Of a stretch of DNA of 64,000 nucleotides, positions 36,344 to 44,103 are shown piece after piece; the stretch's first letter is position 1; every line of letters starts with the position of its first letter. The position numbers were made by a program, and so were the translations under genes. The DNA is from Bog-756 sp963727955 (GTDB lineage Bacteria > Actinomycetota > Acidimicrobiia > Acidimicrobiales > RAAP-2): assembly GCA_963727955.1 (NCBI GenBank), contig CAVSII010000003.1, positions 1 to 64,000 on the forward strand, written 5' to 3'. The notes under the pieces were generated by a model. That model ran no database searches, was not told the DNA's origin, and saw nothing but the letters and a program-made list of their open reading frames with translations.

Positions 36344-37108
36344 GTGATACTTGGGTCCGTGTCTGATCTCTGGCGAGCGGCGGACAAGGCTTCAGAGCGA
36401 TTCGCCGCCCAAGCTCTCGACTACGACCGTTACCGACCTCGGTATCCTGACGATGTCTTTGACGACCTCGTTGAGTCGGCCGGACTGAGGCCGGGAGATC
36501 CAGTGGTCGAAATCGGTGCTGGAACAGGGATTGCAACCGAGCCTCTGGTTGAGCGTGGCCTTGATGTCACAGCGATCGAACCTGCGGCCACCTTGGCCGC
36601 CGTTGCGGAGGCCAAGCTCGCCGATCGGGCTCTCTTCTTCAGTGGACGATTCGAAGACTTCTCATCCGACTCGTCAGTCAAGCTGCTGGCTGCCTTCAAC
36701 GCCTGGCACTGGGTCGAACCCGGGAGAGCGGTTGAACTTGCCGCTCGCTTGGTTGAACCGGGTGGCTCACTCGCTCTCGTTTGGACGGAAGTGATCTCAT
36801 GGGGTCAAGAGCCTTTCGAGGAACGGCTCACGGATGTATTCGGCTCCCCATGGGAAAAGCGAATGGGGCACATTGACAGTTCGATGGAGCTGATCCGAAA
36901 GGATGCTCGGTTCAGTGAGTTTCAAGATCATCACCATCCATTCGATCGCACCCTCGATGCATCAACATTCATCGCTGTAACGAAGACCTATGGAGGCAGC
37001 TACACGACCAGGCAGTTCCGAGCCGTCGAGCGGATCATCAACGGGGACTTCGGTGGAGTCGTCACGAAAGTGGAAGATGCCGCTCTCTATCTTTCGATGC
37101 GCTTGTGA
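36344..37108 (+). CDS. SAM-dependent class I methyltransferase
   Basis: 254 residues from GTG at 36344; GTG at 36359 (SDLWRAADKASERFAAQALD) is an equally good start. VVEIGAGTGIATEPLVERG is motif I, VTAIEPAATLAAVAE the ribose-binding acid, FNAWHWVEP the motif IV region and LARLV-EPGGSLALVW motif V. The type matches methyltransferase-11-like enzymes that act on small molecules. Substrate unknown. It fills a single cassette. Confidence 0.85.
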   Translation: MILGSVSDLWRAADKASERFAAQALDYDRYRPRYPDDVFDDLVESAGLRPGDPVVEIGAGTGIATEPLVERGLDVTAIEPAATLAAVAEAKLADRALFFSGRFEDFSSDSSVKLLAAFNAWHWVEPGRAVELAARLVEPGGSLALVWTEVISWGQEPFEERLTDVFGSPWEKRMGHIDSSMELIRKDARFSEFQDHHHPFDRTLDASTFIAVTKTYGGSYTTRQFRAVERIINGDFGGVVTKVEDAALYLSMRL

Positions 37109-37128
37109 TCAAATCGCCCCCTTACCCC

Positions 37129-37191
37129 CTGCCCCCGAACACCGGGACCGAGGCGCTTATCCCTGCGCCAGAGAGGCACTTTTGATGGCAG
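37129..37191 (+). repeat. attC-like site, long form
   Basis: CTGCCCCCGAACACCGGGAC, CGAGGCGCTTATCC, AGAGAGGCACTTTTGATGGC. The outermost CTGCC and GGCAG pair. Confidence 0.85.
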
Positions 37192-37232
37192 ACGTCTGAC
37201 CCTCCACCAGCGGGCATGACACGATCTTGGGT

Positions 37233-37494
37233 GTGAGTCCTCGCATGAAGCCTCGCCCAGTCAGAATCCTGATCAGGGATAAGGAACCAGATGGATCTGA
37301 ACCCCTCTTGACGTCGTCAGGATCCATTGGAGCCCTTCTAGTGGGATTGGGATTCTGGAGGGCCTGTCGGGATGAGATACCGACGAATGATCTCGACGTC
37401 TTCAATGGACCTTCAGAGGAAGGGTGGCTTCAAGGCGACGAACTGACCCGGTTCGCCGGTCAGTGCCGCATCTGGGCGGCTAAGAGCCGCGCCA
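37233..37494 (+). pseudogene. Hypothetical gene truncated by the IS5-type element
   Basis: A frame from GTG 37233 (ATG at 37245, KPRPVRILIRDKEPDGSEPL) runs through FWRACRDEIPTNDLDVFNGP then FAGQCRIWAAKSRAI and then enters IS sequence. The N-terminal part has no recognised domain. The 3' end is not found on the other side of the IS, so a deletion probably accompanied insertion. Confidence 0.45.
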
Positions 37495-38336
37495 TTAGGC
37501 GACTGCCATCGAGCCCCATCGCTTCGACCACTTGACCAGCTTCACGGTGATGATCAGGGCAACGGCCAGGGCGAACTGAGCGAGGCGGTGAGCGCTGAAC
37601 CGGTCGGTGTTCCTTCTCAGTTGGCCGAAGTTGCTCAACCAGGAGTTGGTGCGCTCCACCGGCCAGCGCAGACCCATGGGCTGGCTCTTGGAGTCGGTGG
37701 CTGACCCCCGTTTGCGTTTCTTGGCGATCACGGCGTCGCTGATGCCGCGGTCAAAGAGGCGGGTGCGGGTGAGTTCGGAGTCGTAGCCACGGTCGAGCCA
37801 CAGGGTCTCGATCTCACGCAGCAGGCCACGCTGCCCGACATCGTCCAAGGTGGGTGCGAGCAGGATGGAGTCGTTGCGGTTGGCTCCTTCGGTGACCCAG
37901 CCGATGGGTACTCCGTTGGTGTCGGTGGCCACCAACTCCATCCGGTCTTGCCCCGGTCGGCCGGGTTCGGCCCGGTCCCCTCGCCACCCATCGGCGCCTT
38001 GTGCAGTGATCCGTCGACCGAGACCTCGGAGAGGTCGAGCCCGATGACCTTGTCGAACCCATTGATGGCTTCTTCGACCAAATGTTGGAAGGCACCGGCT
38101 TCCACCCACTCGTCGCGCCGGCGACGCAGGGTGGTCTCGCTTCCTTTGCCCAGCCTGCCGGCCACGTCCCAGGAGCACCCGGTGACCAGCCGGAACAAGA
38201 TGGCCTCGAAGCAGTCGCGGTCCGAGATCCGAGGACGGTGACAGCCCAGGGGGTGGGTGGTTTCACCGCGTTCGGGCAGGTAGGCGGCAAAGGACTGCCA
38301 GATGGCGTCGACGACGGTGGGCTCGAGTGCAAGCAT
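37495..38336 (-). mobile_element. IS5-family (IS427-like) transposase in two frames
   Basis: OrfA starts at ATG 38336 (LALEPTVVDAIWQSFAAYLP) and holds the first catalytic Asp in EVSVDGSLHKAPMGG. Near 37950 the frame changes into ELVATDTNGVPIGWVTEGAN, ETLWLDRGYDSELTR (second Asp) and GLRWPVERTNSWLSNFGQLR (catalytic Glu). A two-frame layout with programmed frameshifting is normal for the IS427 group, so the transposase could be functional. I could not find clear terminal inverted repeats. It interrupts the gene at 37233. Confidence 0.82.
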
Positions 38337-38480
38337 GGGACCTCCACTGGTTCGTTGGGGTTGGGACGCAGCCGGATCATGTCCGGTCCGACTCAACGAC
38401 CGGGGACCTTTTTGCCTGGTCATGGGCGGTCCACCGCCGCGGCACACCCGGCGGTGACAATGGCCCCCGAGGAGGTGGCC

Positions 38481-39011
38481 ATGGCCAAGATCAGACGGAA
38501 CGGACCCTGCCCGTGCGGAAGCGGCTCCAAGGCCAAACGCTGTTGTTACGGGAACGACGGGGCCATGGAGATTCACCATCTTCCCGCCGAGCTCTGCGAA
38601 GAGGTGATCCCGGACCTGAAGCGCATCAACAGGGACGAGTTCCGGACCCTCTTTGACGAGCTGCTCTACCTGCCGGAGTTGGACACGTCACTCCAGCAGC
38701 GGCTCGGGATCCTGACACCCGACATGGACCGTGCCATCAGCGCCCTCCAGGACGATGACGTCGAGGTGTTCGACGAAGCGCTGGACAAGGTGGTGGCGGA
38801 CGTCGACTCGCCCGGCCGCCGACTCGAGCTGGCTCAAGCAGTCATCACATTGCGAGACGAGGGACGCATCCCCTCCCAACTCGCCGCCGCCGCAGTTCTC
38901 GAACTCGACGGCAAGGAGTCGACCCTGTTTCTCTCCTCGGTTGCCGAGTCGTTGGCCGTCCTTGCCGGCGATCGGCGTTCGCCCGCCGGGATACTCGTGG
39001 CCACCCGGTAG
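38481..39011 (+). CDS. SEC-C motif protein
   Basis: 176 residues from ATG at 38481, with GGAGG eight bases upstream. NGPCPCGSGSKAKRCC at residues 7-22 is the SEC-C zinc-binding motif found at the end of SecA and in many small proteins. The rest is mainly helical (EEVIPDLKRINRDEFRTLFD) and not recognised. A chaperone or nucleic-acid-related role is only a possibility. It lies just beyond the IS5-type element and ends before the site at 39072. Confidence 0.72.
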   Translation: MAKIRRNGPCPCGSGSKAKRCCYGNDGAMEIHHLPAELCEEVIPDLKRINRDEFRTLFDELLYLPELDTSLQQRLGILTPDMDRAISALQDDDVEVFDEALDKVVADVDSPGRRLELAQAVITLRDEGRIPSQLAAAAVLELDGKESTLFLSSVAESLAVLAGDRRSPAGILVATR

Positions 39012-39071
39012 CCAGCAAGAGCACTGCTCTCCCGGCACCCGGCTCGCCTTCCTATTGGCGCGCGCTCTAAA

Positions 39072-39137
39072 TACACCGACACCGGACCGATCAAGGCGAT
39101 TTGGCTTGTCGGTTCCGGGAGCGGGCCCGTCGGTGTA
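39072..39137 (+). repeat. attC-like palindrome, the most regular copy
   Basis: TACACCGAC (39072-39080) pairs with GTCGGTGTA (39129-39137). Inside, CCGGACCGA pairs with TCGGTTCCGG with one bulged T, and CAAGGC with GCTTG around a GATTTG loop. Confidence 0.75.
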
Positions 39138-39246
39138 GGTGCAGGCTCCCCGTTCTGAGTTGTACGCCTGTCTCCTAAGAATGGCCGACTTGGCCGAACA
39201 AGCTCATAGCCAAGGCCGGATGCTGTTCATCTGCACCTGAAGTCGG

Positions 39247-39315
39247 CCTGCCCCGGAACACCGGGAGCGGGGTGTTTATTGACCGTGGGCTAGCGGCCAC
39301 GGTCGGGCCACCCCT
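39247..39315 (+). repeat. attC-like site, long form
   Basis: CTGCCCCGGAACACCGGGAG, CGGGGTGTTTATTGACC. The loop is a perfect hairpin GACCGTGG/CCACGGTC. Only about 110 bases lie between this and the preceding site, with no gene. Confidence 0.85.
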
Positions 39316-39406
39316 GACCCACGGCGAGGGCATGGCACTCCCCGATTGACATCTCAGAGGATGCAGTCAATAGTCGTGTTGGCCCTTCGAGCGAGTAGGA
39401 GGAAAT

Positions 39407-39697
39407 ATGCGAGTAATGGCGAGAATCTCGATCCCCGTGCAAGCAGGCAATAAAGGCATCCGAGATGGATCGCTGCCAAAGGTCATGCAGCAGACCGCTG
39501 AGCGGTGGAAGCCGGAGGCGGCATATTTCACGACCTTCGATGGTCGGCGGACGGCCTTTTTCGTTTTCGACATGCCCGATTCCTCGGCCATCCCGCCATT
39601 CGCCGAGCCATTCTTCACGGAGCTCGACGCTGAAGTTCAAATCTCGCCGGTCATGAACGCCGATGATCTCCAAAAAGGTCTGTCGGAGACGTCCTGA
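39407..39697 (+). CDS. Conserved-looking small protein of unknown function
   Basis: 96 residues with an ideal AGGAGG four bases before ATG. RISIPVQAGNKGIRDGSLPK, WKPEAAYFTTFDGRRTAFF and FDMPDSSAIPPFAEPFFTEL read as a ferredoxin-like alpha/beta fold of the dimeric alpha-beta barrel type (inference). Intact, fills one cassette. No function assigned. Confidence 0.68.
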   Translation: MRVMARISIPVQAGNKGIRDGSLPKVMQQTAERWKPEAAYFTTFDGRRTAFFVFDMPDSSAIPPFAEPFFTELDAEVQISPVMNADDLQKGLSETS

Positions 39698-39743
39698 GCC
39701 TCCGGCAGGCCTCCAAGCGATGGACAGACTTGTCCCTATGACA

Positions 39744-39835
39744 CTGTCCCCGATCACCACCTCGGGGTGCGTCATCCAGCCCCCGGTGCTTGCCCCCGGC
39801 TAACTGCCACCGACCGGCACCTCGGGGATGCCCGC
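39744..39835 (+). repeat. attC-like site, long form
   Basis: CTGTCCCCGATCACCACCTC, GGGGTGCGTCATCC, right arm GGCTAACTGCCACCGACCGG, CACCTCGGGGATG. CCCCGA at the start pairs with TCGGGG at the end. Confidence 0.9.
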
Positions 39836-39854
39836 CCGTTTCCCTTTTGTAGGG

Positions 39855-40235
39855 TCAGTTCACCACTTTGATGACAGGGAACCCCAGACCTTGGCACGTT
39901 GATTCAATGGCTGATAGCTCCTTCTGGAACAACGTTCCATTCCCTCGCCGATGAGCGGCAATCAGGGATTCCGCCGCCTTTCGCAGTTGGTCACTGATTG
40001 CGGTCGGATTGTCAAACGCAAGGTTCCCTACGAAATCCCGTGTTTCGGTCCGAAATGCGCTGGGAGGCGGCGGCGTAATGGGGGCAGCCGTAGTGATCGC
40101 TACATACTTTTTCGCATCTGAGCACGTGACTTCGTTGCCATGGACGGACCTGGTTGGGTTGAACTCAGCCGTCCCACCGCAGCCCACCGCCAGCACTCCT
40201 ACAAGACCCGCAGTCGCCATCCACTGCATCCGCAT
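39855..40235 (-). CDS. Small lipoprotein, paralogue of the one at 44104
   Basis: 126 residues. The signal TAGLVGVLAVGC contains a lipobox. The mature part has TCSDAKKYVAITT, ESLIAAHRRGNGTLFQKELS and TCQGLGFPVIKV. The same pattern (Cys near the start, a helical hairpin, then C-x-x-L-G near the end) occurs in the cassette at 44104, so the two are distant paralogues. Likely anchored to the outer face of the membrane. Function unknown. Confidence 0.7.
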   Translation of the reverse strand: MRMQWMATAGLVGVLAVGCGGTAEFNPTRSVHGNEVTCSDAKKYVAITTAAPITPPPPSAFRTETRDFVGNLAFDNPTAISDQLRKAAESLIAAHRRGNGTLFQKELSAIESTCQGLGFPVIKVVN

Positions 40236-40261
40236 AGACGCAGCCTATTTCTGAGCAGAGA

Positions 40262-40312
40262 GTGTCACCCAACACCGGGAGCGGGGGCGTTAAGGCTTGT
40301 GGACGTGGGCGC
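40262..40312 (+). repeat. attC-like site
   Basis: GTGTCACCCAACACCGGGAG then CGGGGGCGTTAAGGC. The TTA of its GTTAA box is the stop codon of the minus-strand gene at 40290. Confidence 0.85.
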
Positions 40313-40538
40313 TTGTTGGTGAATTGGTCGAGACCGGTGGATGGCTGTAGACGGCCTGGCCGTTAGTGAGGTGGTTGTAGTTGGCGACTCCATGAATGAA
40401 GAGTGCCATTGCAGCAACTGCCAGGGCGAGACCGAGAAGGAATATCACTGTCGCCTGACCAATCCGGTAGAGCATGGATCGCCGCCCTCCTGAGCCCGCT
40501 GAAACCGCCTGAAGGTTCAGATGCTCGGCCACAATCAC
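40290..40538 (-). CDS. Small single-helix membrane protein
   Basis: 82 residues, or 61 from the inner Met (LYRIGQATVIFLLGLALAVA). One membrane helix (TVIFLLGLALAVAAMALFIH) and a short outer tail ending SAHVHKP. Its stop codon lies inside the GTTAA box of the neighbouring site. Family not recognised. Confidence 0.55.
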   Translation of the reverse strand: MIVAEHLNLQAVSAGSGGRRSMLYRIGQATVIFLLGLALAVAAMALFIHGVANYNHLTNGQAVYSHPPVSTNSPTSAHVHKP

Positions 40539-40594
40539 CCCTTGCGTGCATGGCAGCTTTCATCACCGTAGTACCAGCGTCTTGCCACTGTCAG

Positions 40595-40633
40595 CCTGCC
40601 CCCGACCGCCGGGAGAGGGTCAGTTATCGAAAC
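40595..40633 (+). repeat. attC-like site
   Basis: CCTGCCCCCGACCGCCGGGA then GAGGGTCAGTTATCG. Confidence 0.8.
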
Positions 40634-40787
40634 AAGGATTGTGCGGAAGAAATACCCGACCCGGCCTGGCTCGAACAGGCTGACTCCCTCTCCGACATCA
40701 TGGGCGGTGCGCCGGGACGCCTACCGCCTAGTGCGGGCCGGACCCCATTATCCCTCAGGACGGCCCACCGTGACCCACGACACCAGT

Positions 40788-41021
40788 TCAGTTCCGCCGA
40801 CCCTGCTCTATTAACACGACTAACGCAGTCAGACTCACGAATCCGACAAGCAGAGCAGCCAGGAAGCTGATCCAGACCCCAGCCCCTGGATAACCCGATG
40901 TCCCGTGGTCGCTGGCATATTCGCCCCCGGCCAAGAGTTTGTTAGCGATCAAGACAACGGCGATGGTACTCAGTGCGAAGCAGCAAGCGGCGAGCCTCAT
41001 CACGACCTTGCGTTTGTCCAT
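40788..41021 (-). CDS. Small two-helix membrane protein
   Basis: 77 residues from ATG at 41021 (DKRKVVMRLAACCFALSTIA). Two helices, ALSTIAVVLIANKLLAGG and GVWISFLAALLVGFVSLTAL, with a short loop containing YASDHGTSGYPG. The frame is open upstream through the site at 41061, but that part is not protein-like. Unknown function. Confidence 0.55.
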   Translation of the reverse strand: MDKRKVVMRLAACCFALSTIAVVLIANKLLAGGEYASDHGTSGYPGAGVWISFLAALLVGFVSLTALVVLIEQGRRN

Positions 41022-41060
41022 CGTATTCCACCGTACTCGGTGGTCATCAGCGTGCGGCAG

Positions 41061-41093
41061 AAGCCCCTTACTACCGGTTCGGTGGGACAAATG
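41061..41093 (+). repeat. attC-like site, short form
   Basis: AAGCCCCTTACTACCGGTTC then GGTGGGACAAATG. Confidence 0.75.
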
Positions 41094-41098
41094 TTCGT

Positions 41099-41404
41099 CT
41101 AGTTTCGGAAGCGGAGCTTCACGAGGATGGCCGTGCTGACGGAACCGATGAGGAGCAGGGCAACGACCGATGCGCCCAGTTTCAGGGCAATGCCTGAGGA
41201 AAGGTTCCAAATGATCGAACTGGCGGTCAACAGGAGTGCGAGGCTGATCACGTAGACGGTGATCTCCCATCCAGAGCGGTGCTGCGAATCACTCACCAGC
41301 ACTTCCTTGACACGATCACCAAGACGAGGCACGTCGGACTTGGTGATTACCCTCCGCCTGTTGAGCTGCGCCCATAGGTTCAAGACTGGCCCAAGATGCC
41401 CCAT
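41099..41404 (-). CDS. Small two-helix membrane protein
   Basis: 101 residues. A hydrophilic N terminus (RVITKSDVPRLGDRVKEVLV) precedes two helices, EITVYVISLALLLTASSII and ALKLGASVVALLLIGSVSTA. Its stop is six bases from the site at 41061. Unknown function; similar in size and layout to its upstream and downstream neighbours but not obviously homologous. Confidence 0.6.
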   Translation of the reverse strand: MGHLGPVLNLWAQLNRRRVITKSDVPRLGDRVKEVLVSDSQHRSGWEITVYVISLALLLTASSIIWNLSSGIALKLGASVVALLLIGSVSTAILVKLRFRN

Positions 41405-41457
41405 CAGTTTTCATTGCCATGGAGACAGGATACTTCCGCTTCTGTTCGTGGGCCATG

Positions 41458-41489
41458 GGTATCCCCTACCGCCAGGCTAGGTGGGCACC
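41458..41489 (+). repeat. attC-like site, short form
   Basis: GGTATCCCCTACCGCCAGGC then TAGGTGGGCACC. It overlaps the last codons of the gene at 41477. Confidence 0.6.
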
Positions 41490-41968
41490 ACCCGGTCACC
41501 TAGCTCAACACGAACATCGTCAGGGTTGGTCGCTGTCAGAATGCGTTGGATCTCCTCGAAATAGTCAGCGAGCGCCCTAACACGGACGAAGTTTCCTTTG
41601 ACGTCAGGCCCCCATGTCGAAAGTCCAGCTCGTGCCGATCCCAACTTGGACGGAATGCTGTCTCGAACCTCCATCAAATGGCGGTAGCTGTATCGCATTT
41701 GGAGGACCCGCAGTTTTTCCGGCGCAATGAGCAGGCTCCTTATAGCTTCCGCGTGGTTCTCGATGTCACTGGTGAACGCAATCACGAAACCTGATATCGG
41801 GGCTGCCACTCGTCCCCCATTGCGAGGTCGTCCCTCCCTCTCCCTCCACGAACCGGCCCAGGTCTCAGCATGACTGTGGGCATACTCATCTATTCTCGAC
41901 CTATCCAGCTCGTCCTCATTCACCCAACCAGTCTGCCAGCGGTTGAACGCCGAGGGCCTGCCCCACAT
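41477..41968 (-). CDS. Hypothetical protein
   Basis: 163 residues from ATG at 41968 (WGRPSAFNRWQTGWVNEDEL). Mostly helical and charged; SGFVIAFTSDIENHAEAIRS and LQMRYSYRHLMEVRDSIPSK are protein-like, with no recognised domain. Both ends touch sites: the start lies within the site at 41957 and the last codons overlap the site at 41458. Confidence 0.6.
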   Translation of the reverse strand: MWGRPSAFNRWQTGWVNEDELDRSRIDEYAHSHAETWAGSWREREGRPRNGGRVAAPISGFVIAFTSDIENHAEAIRSLLIAPEKLRVLQMRYSYRHLMEVRDSIPSKLGSARAGLSTWGPDVKGNFVRVRALADYFEEIQRILTATNPDDVRVELGDRVVPT

Positions 41969-41985
41969 CGCCGGGTGGGTGTCAC
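41957..41985 (+). repeat. attC-like site, short form
   Basis: CCTGCCCCACATCGCCGGGT then GGGTGTCAC. Confidence 0.7.
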
Positions 41986-42050
41986 ACTCCAAACGAGAAG
42001 AGCAGGGCCTCTCCTACGGCGGGATGCCCTCGGCTACCGTCGCGAATGTG

Positions 42051-42506
42051 ATGAAGCCTTGGCTACTAGTGCCGATATCGGTCGTCGGTGGAGTGATGGC
42101 ACTTGGCTGCACCAGTACTCCGACAGTGACTCAACGCTCCGCGCCCACTACACAGGCGGTGTCGCCACACCCAGCGCCAGGAACCTTGCGAGTACGGGTG
42201 ACTTCCGTCACGGCGGACCTTGAGCCGTACAACCCTCAGGTTGCGAGTCAGGGCATACCGGCCGAGCACGTCGTCTTCACGGTCATCGGCTTCCCGAAAT
42301 CGGCTGGCCGTTACCTCCATTGCACCGTGACCGTCTTCCACATGGGTAAACAAGTTGGGACCACGTCGTTCGGCGATGGAGCCGGTTCAAGTCAGGCCTC
42401 GACTCAGCAGCTCGACGTACAGGTCAACGGGGAGAACTTTGCGGGGCAGCCATCAGATGCTCACGTCACGTGCTCCACCACCACGGACCCGGTCGGCGGC
42501 TTCTAG
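42051..42506 (+). CDS. Predicted lipoprotein
   Basis: 151 residues from ATG at 42051 (KPWLLVPISVVGGVMALGC). The lipobox is MALGC. After a Ser/Thr/Pro linker comes a beta-rich domain (RVRVTSVTADLEPYNPQV; HVVFTVIGFPKSAGRYLHC; DVQVNGENFAGQPSDAHVTC) with two cysteines that may pair. An immunoglobulin-like fold is likely. Function unknown. Confidence 0.65.
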   Translation: MKPWLLVPISVVGGVMALGCTSTPTVTQRSAPTTQAVSPHPAPGTLRVRVTSVTADLEPYNPQVASQGIPAEHVVFTVIGFPKSAGRYLHCTVTVFHMGKQVGTTSFGDGAGSSQASTQQLDVQVNGENFAGQPSDAHVTCSTTTDPVGGF

Positions 42507-42536
42507 CCCATAACGCCGGATACACGTCGGCAAGCT
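42504..42536 (+). repeat. attC-like site, short form
   Basis: TAGCCCATAACGCCGGATAC then ACGTCGGCAAGC. The TAG is the stop codon of the upstream gene. Confidence 0.7.
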
Positions 42537-42555
42537 GGAGGATAGGGTCCATCGC

Positions 42556-42765
42556 ATGGTTCATCGAAGTGAGCTTGAACGAGTACTTCTACCACCTCGG
42601 GGACCTGGGCAACCGTGGGGCGTCCATATGGCTGTACCAAATGATCCGATGACGCTCTGCGTCCGCGAGCGGCAATCTGCAATGCACCAAGCCGATGAAG
42701 CCGTCGTCGCCAGAGGAGCGACCGACTGCGAGAAGTGCCTTGCCTGGGCCGCCGACTTCGATTGA
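42556..42765 (+). CDS. Possible small protein
   Basis: 69 residues at most. The C-terminal half (CVRERQSAMHQADEAVVARG, CEKCLAWAADFD) looks protein-like and has a CxxC. The start is uncertain (ATG 42556 or 42649). It occupies the space between the sites at 42504 and 42791. Confidence 0.3.
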   Translation: MVHRSELERVLLPPRGPGQPWGVHMAVPNDPMTLCVRERQSAMHQADEAVVARGATDCEKCLAWAADFD

Positions 42766-42790
42766 GCGTAAGCCGACAGCAGATTGGGGG

Positions 42791-42826
42791 AAGGTCCCCC
42801 CACCATCGGCTTGGCCGCGGTAATCG
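42791..42826 (+). repeat. attC-like site, divergent copy
   Basis: AAGGTCCCCCCACCATCGGC then TTGGCCGCGGTAATC. Confidence 0.5.
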
Positions 42827-42835
42827 GAGCAGTCG

Positions 42836-43187
42836 CTAACCGATTGGGGTTGAGTCAGAACACGCCACTTCGATGTGGGCTGTGCGGCTTGTAGCAATGG
42901 AGGCCGGGCTGGGATCGCAACCAAAGCCGGACACCATGGCAGTTACCGAATACGAGCCTGGGGGCAGAGCGGCGTAAAAGGCGTGACCATCGGCGACCTG
43001 GATGGATTTGATTTTGCTTCCCATCCCGGCTTATCAGGACCGTCCCCGCTCGGTGCTCAAACGAATATGACTTAATCTGTTGGGCGCTGGTGGTCCCAGC
43101 CTCCAGCCGGATTCCTCCGGTCAGCGCCCCTTGTGGCATTGAACCACTCCCACACGCAGCCACCGAAGCAGCCGCTATCAGGACAGC
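42836..43187 (-). pseudogene. Lipoprotein, one frameshift
   Basis: The upstream frame reads WAAVLIAAASVAACGSGSMP (lipobox) and QQIKSYSFEHRAGTVLI. After a shift near 43020 the second frame continues IKSIQVADGHAFYAALPPGS and YSVTAMVSGFGC. Together they give a lipoprotein of about 115 residues whose second half resembles a carboxypeptidase-regulatory-like beta-sandwich (inference). No ATG or GTG precedes the hydrophobic core in frame, so the start is also unclear. Confidence 0.5.
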
Positions 43188-43204
43188 GGCCCACCGGATT
43201 GGAG

Positions 43205-43474
43205 TCAGCGGACTACCGGTTGTGGGTCGGCAGTTGGTCCCTCAGGAAGCAGCACCAGCCGCAGGGTCCTTCCATCAACTTCTCGTCGCACAATCACACC
43301 GACGCCGTCGGCCAGGAAAGCAACTCGATCCAGCAGCTTCTCCCCAACCTGATTGAGGTCATTATCCGCTCGCCCAAGGCGGACCTCGACGACAACCCGT
43401 TCGCCCCGTCGCAGGTGGCCCAGAGCGAGTCCCGCTGTGGTGTCGAAGTCGTGAGGGGCTACCCCTGGTTTCAA
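43205..43474 (-). CDS. Hypothetical protein
   Basis: 89 residues. LALGHLRRGERVVVEVRLGR and LLDRVAFLADGVGVIVRREV alternate strand and helix. No recognised domain. The last codons (ADPQPVVR, stop) are encoded by the site at 43207. Probably real because it fills the cassette between two sites, but it could be spurious. Confidence 0.4.
   Translation of the reverse strand: MKPGVAPHDFDTTAGLALGHLRRGERVVVEVRLGRADNDLNQVGEKLLDRVAFLADGVGVIVRREVDGRTLRLVLLPEGPTADPQPVVR
43207..43233 (+). repeat. attC-like site, short form
   Basis: AGCGGACTACCGGTTGTGGG then TCGGCAG, like the copies at 41061 and 45877. Confidence 0.6.
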
Positions 43475-43538
43475 TGTCAGCGTGGGCGTGGCTCATTCCT
43501 CTCCATGCGAAAAATGGTAGTGCAGGCGATGGCTACGA

Positions 43539-43574
43539 ACCTCATCGCTACCACCGGGTCTGCGGGATGACACC
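43539..43574 (+). repeat. attC-like site, short form
   Basis: ACCTCATCGCTACCACCGGG then TCTGCGGGATGACACC. Confidence 0.6.
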
Positions 43575-43605
43575 AGCGAGTGACGGACCTGTTAGATAGG
43601 TGCCC

Positions 43606-44043
43606 ATGAACCCCGAGGGCCAGGCGATGAAGGTCAAGATCGGCTTTCCTGTCACCTGCGAATACCGTGGAGGCAACCCAGAGCTGGGCCGACACGGACG
43701 CCACCTCTGGATTGAAGACGGCAGGATCGGTCATGGAGAGTTGAGCCTTACCCATTCCATCTTATTGGCCAGCGTGACCAGCGTCGATGTCACCGAGCGA
43801 GAGTTCGGCGGTACAGAAGCTCAGACGCTCATGGCATTCGGTACTCAGCCCCTGGTAACCAAGCACGCCTCCAAACCAAAACAAGTCACTGACATCATCG
43901 TTCGGACGAGAGATGGATGCGAAGCCCTCTGGATCGTCGAACAACGTGGTGCAGACTGGGTACTCAAGCGATTGACACCCGCTCTCCGACAGGCACGGAT
44001 TCCGTACTACGCCGATCTACCTCCATCAGAGCGGGACGGGTAG
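43606..44043 (+). CDS. Hypothetical protein
   Basis: 145 residues from ATG at 43606. FPVTCEYRGGNPELGRHGRH, LWIEDGRIGHGELSLTHSIL and TDIIVRTRDGCEALWIVEQR suggest a beta-rich fold similar to pleckstrin-homology-like bacterial domains (inference only). No signal peptide. Intact. Confidence 0.62.
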   Translation: MNPEGQAMKVKIGFPVTCEYRGGNPELGRHGRHLWIEDGRIGHGELSLTHSILLASVTSVDVTEREFGGTEAQTLMAFGTQPLVTKHASKPKQVTDIIVRTRDGCEALWIVEQRGADWVLKRLTPALRQARIPYYADLPPSERDG

Positions 44044-44075
44044 CGCTGATCACCGAATACGTCCCAGGGGCCACG
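44042..44075 (+). repeat. attC-like site, divergent copy
   Basis: AGCGCTGATCACCGAATACG then TCCCAGGGGCC. It begins at the stop codon of the upstream gene. Confidence 0.5.
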
Positions 44076-44103
44076 GGCACCAGAGCAGAGGTAGTGTCAC
44101 CGT

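Noticed and set aside
37495..38480. Exact ends of the IS5-type element
   Set aside because: I searched both flanks for matching inverted repeats by eye and found none convincing, so only the transposase span is annotated.
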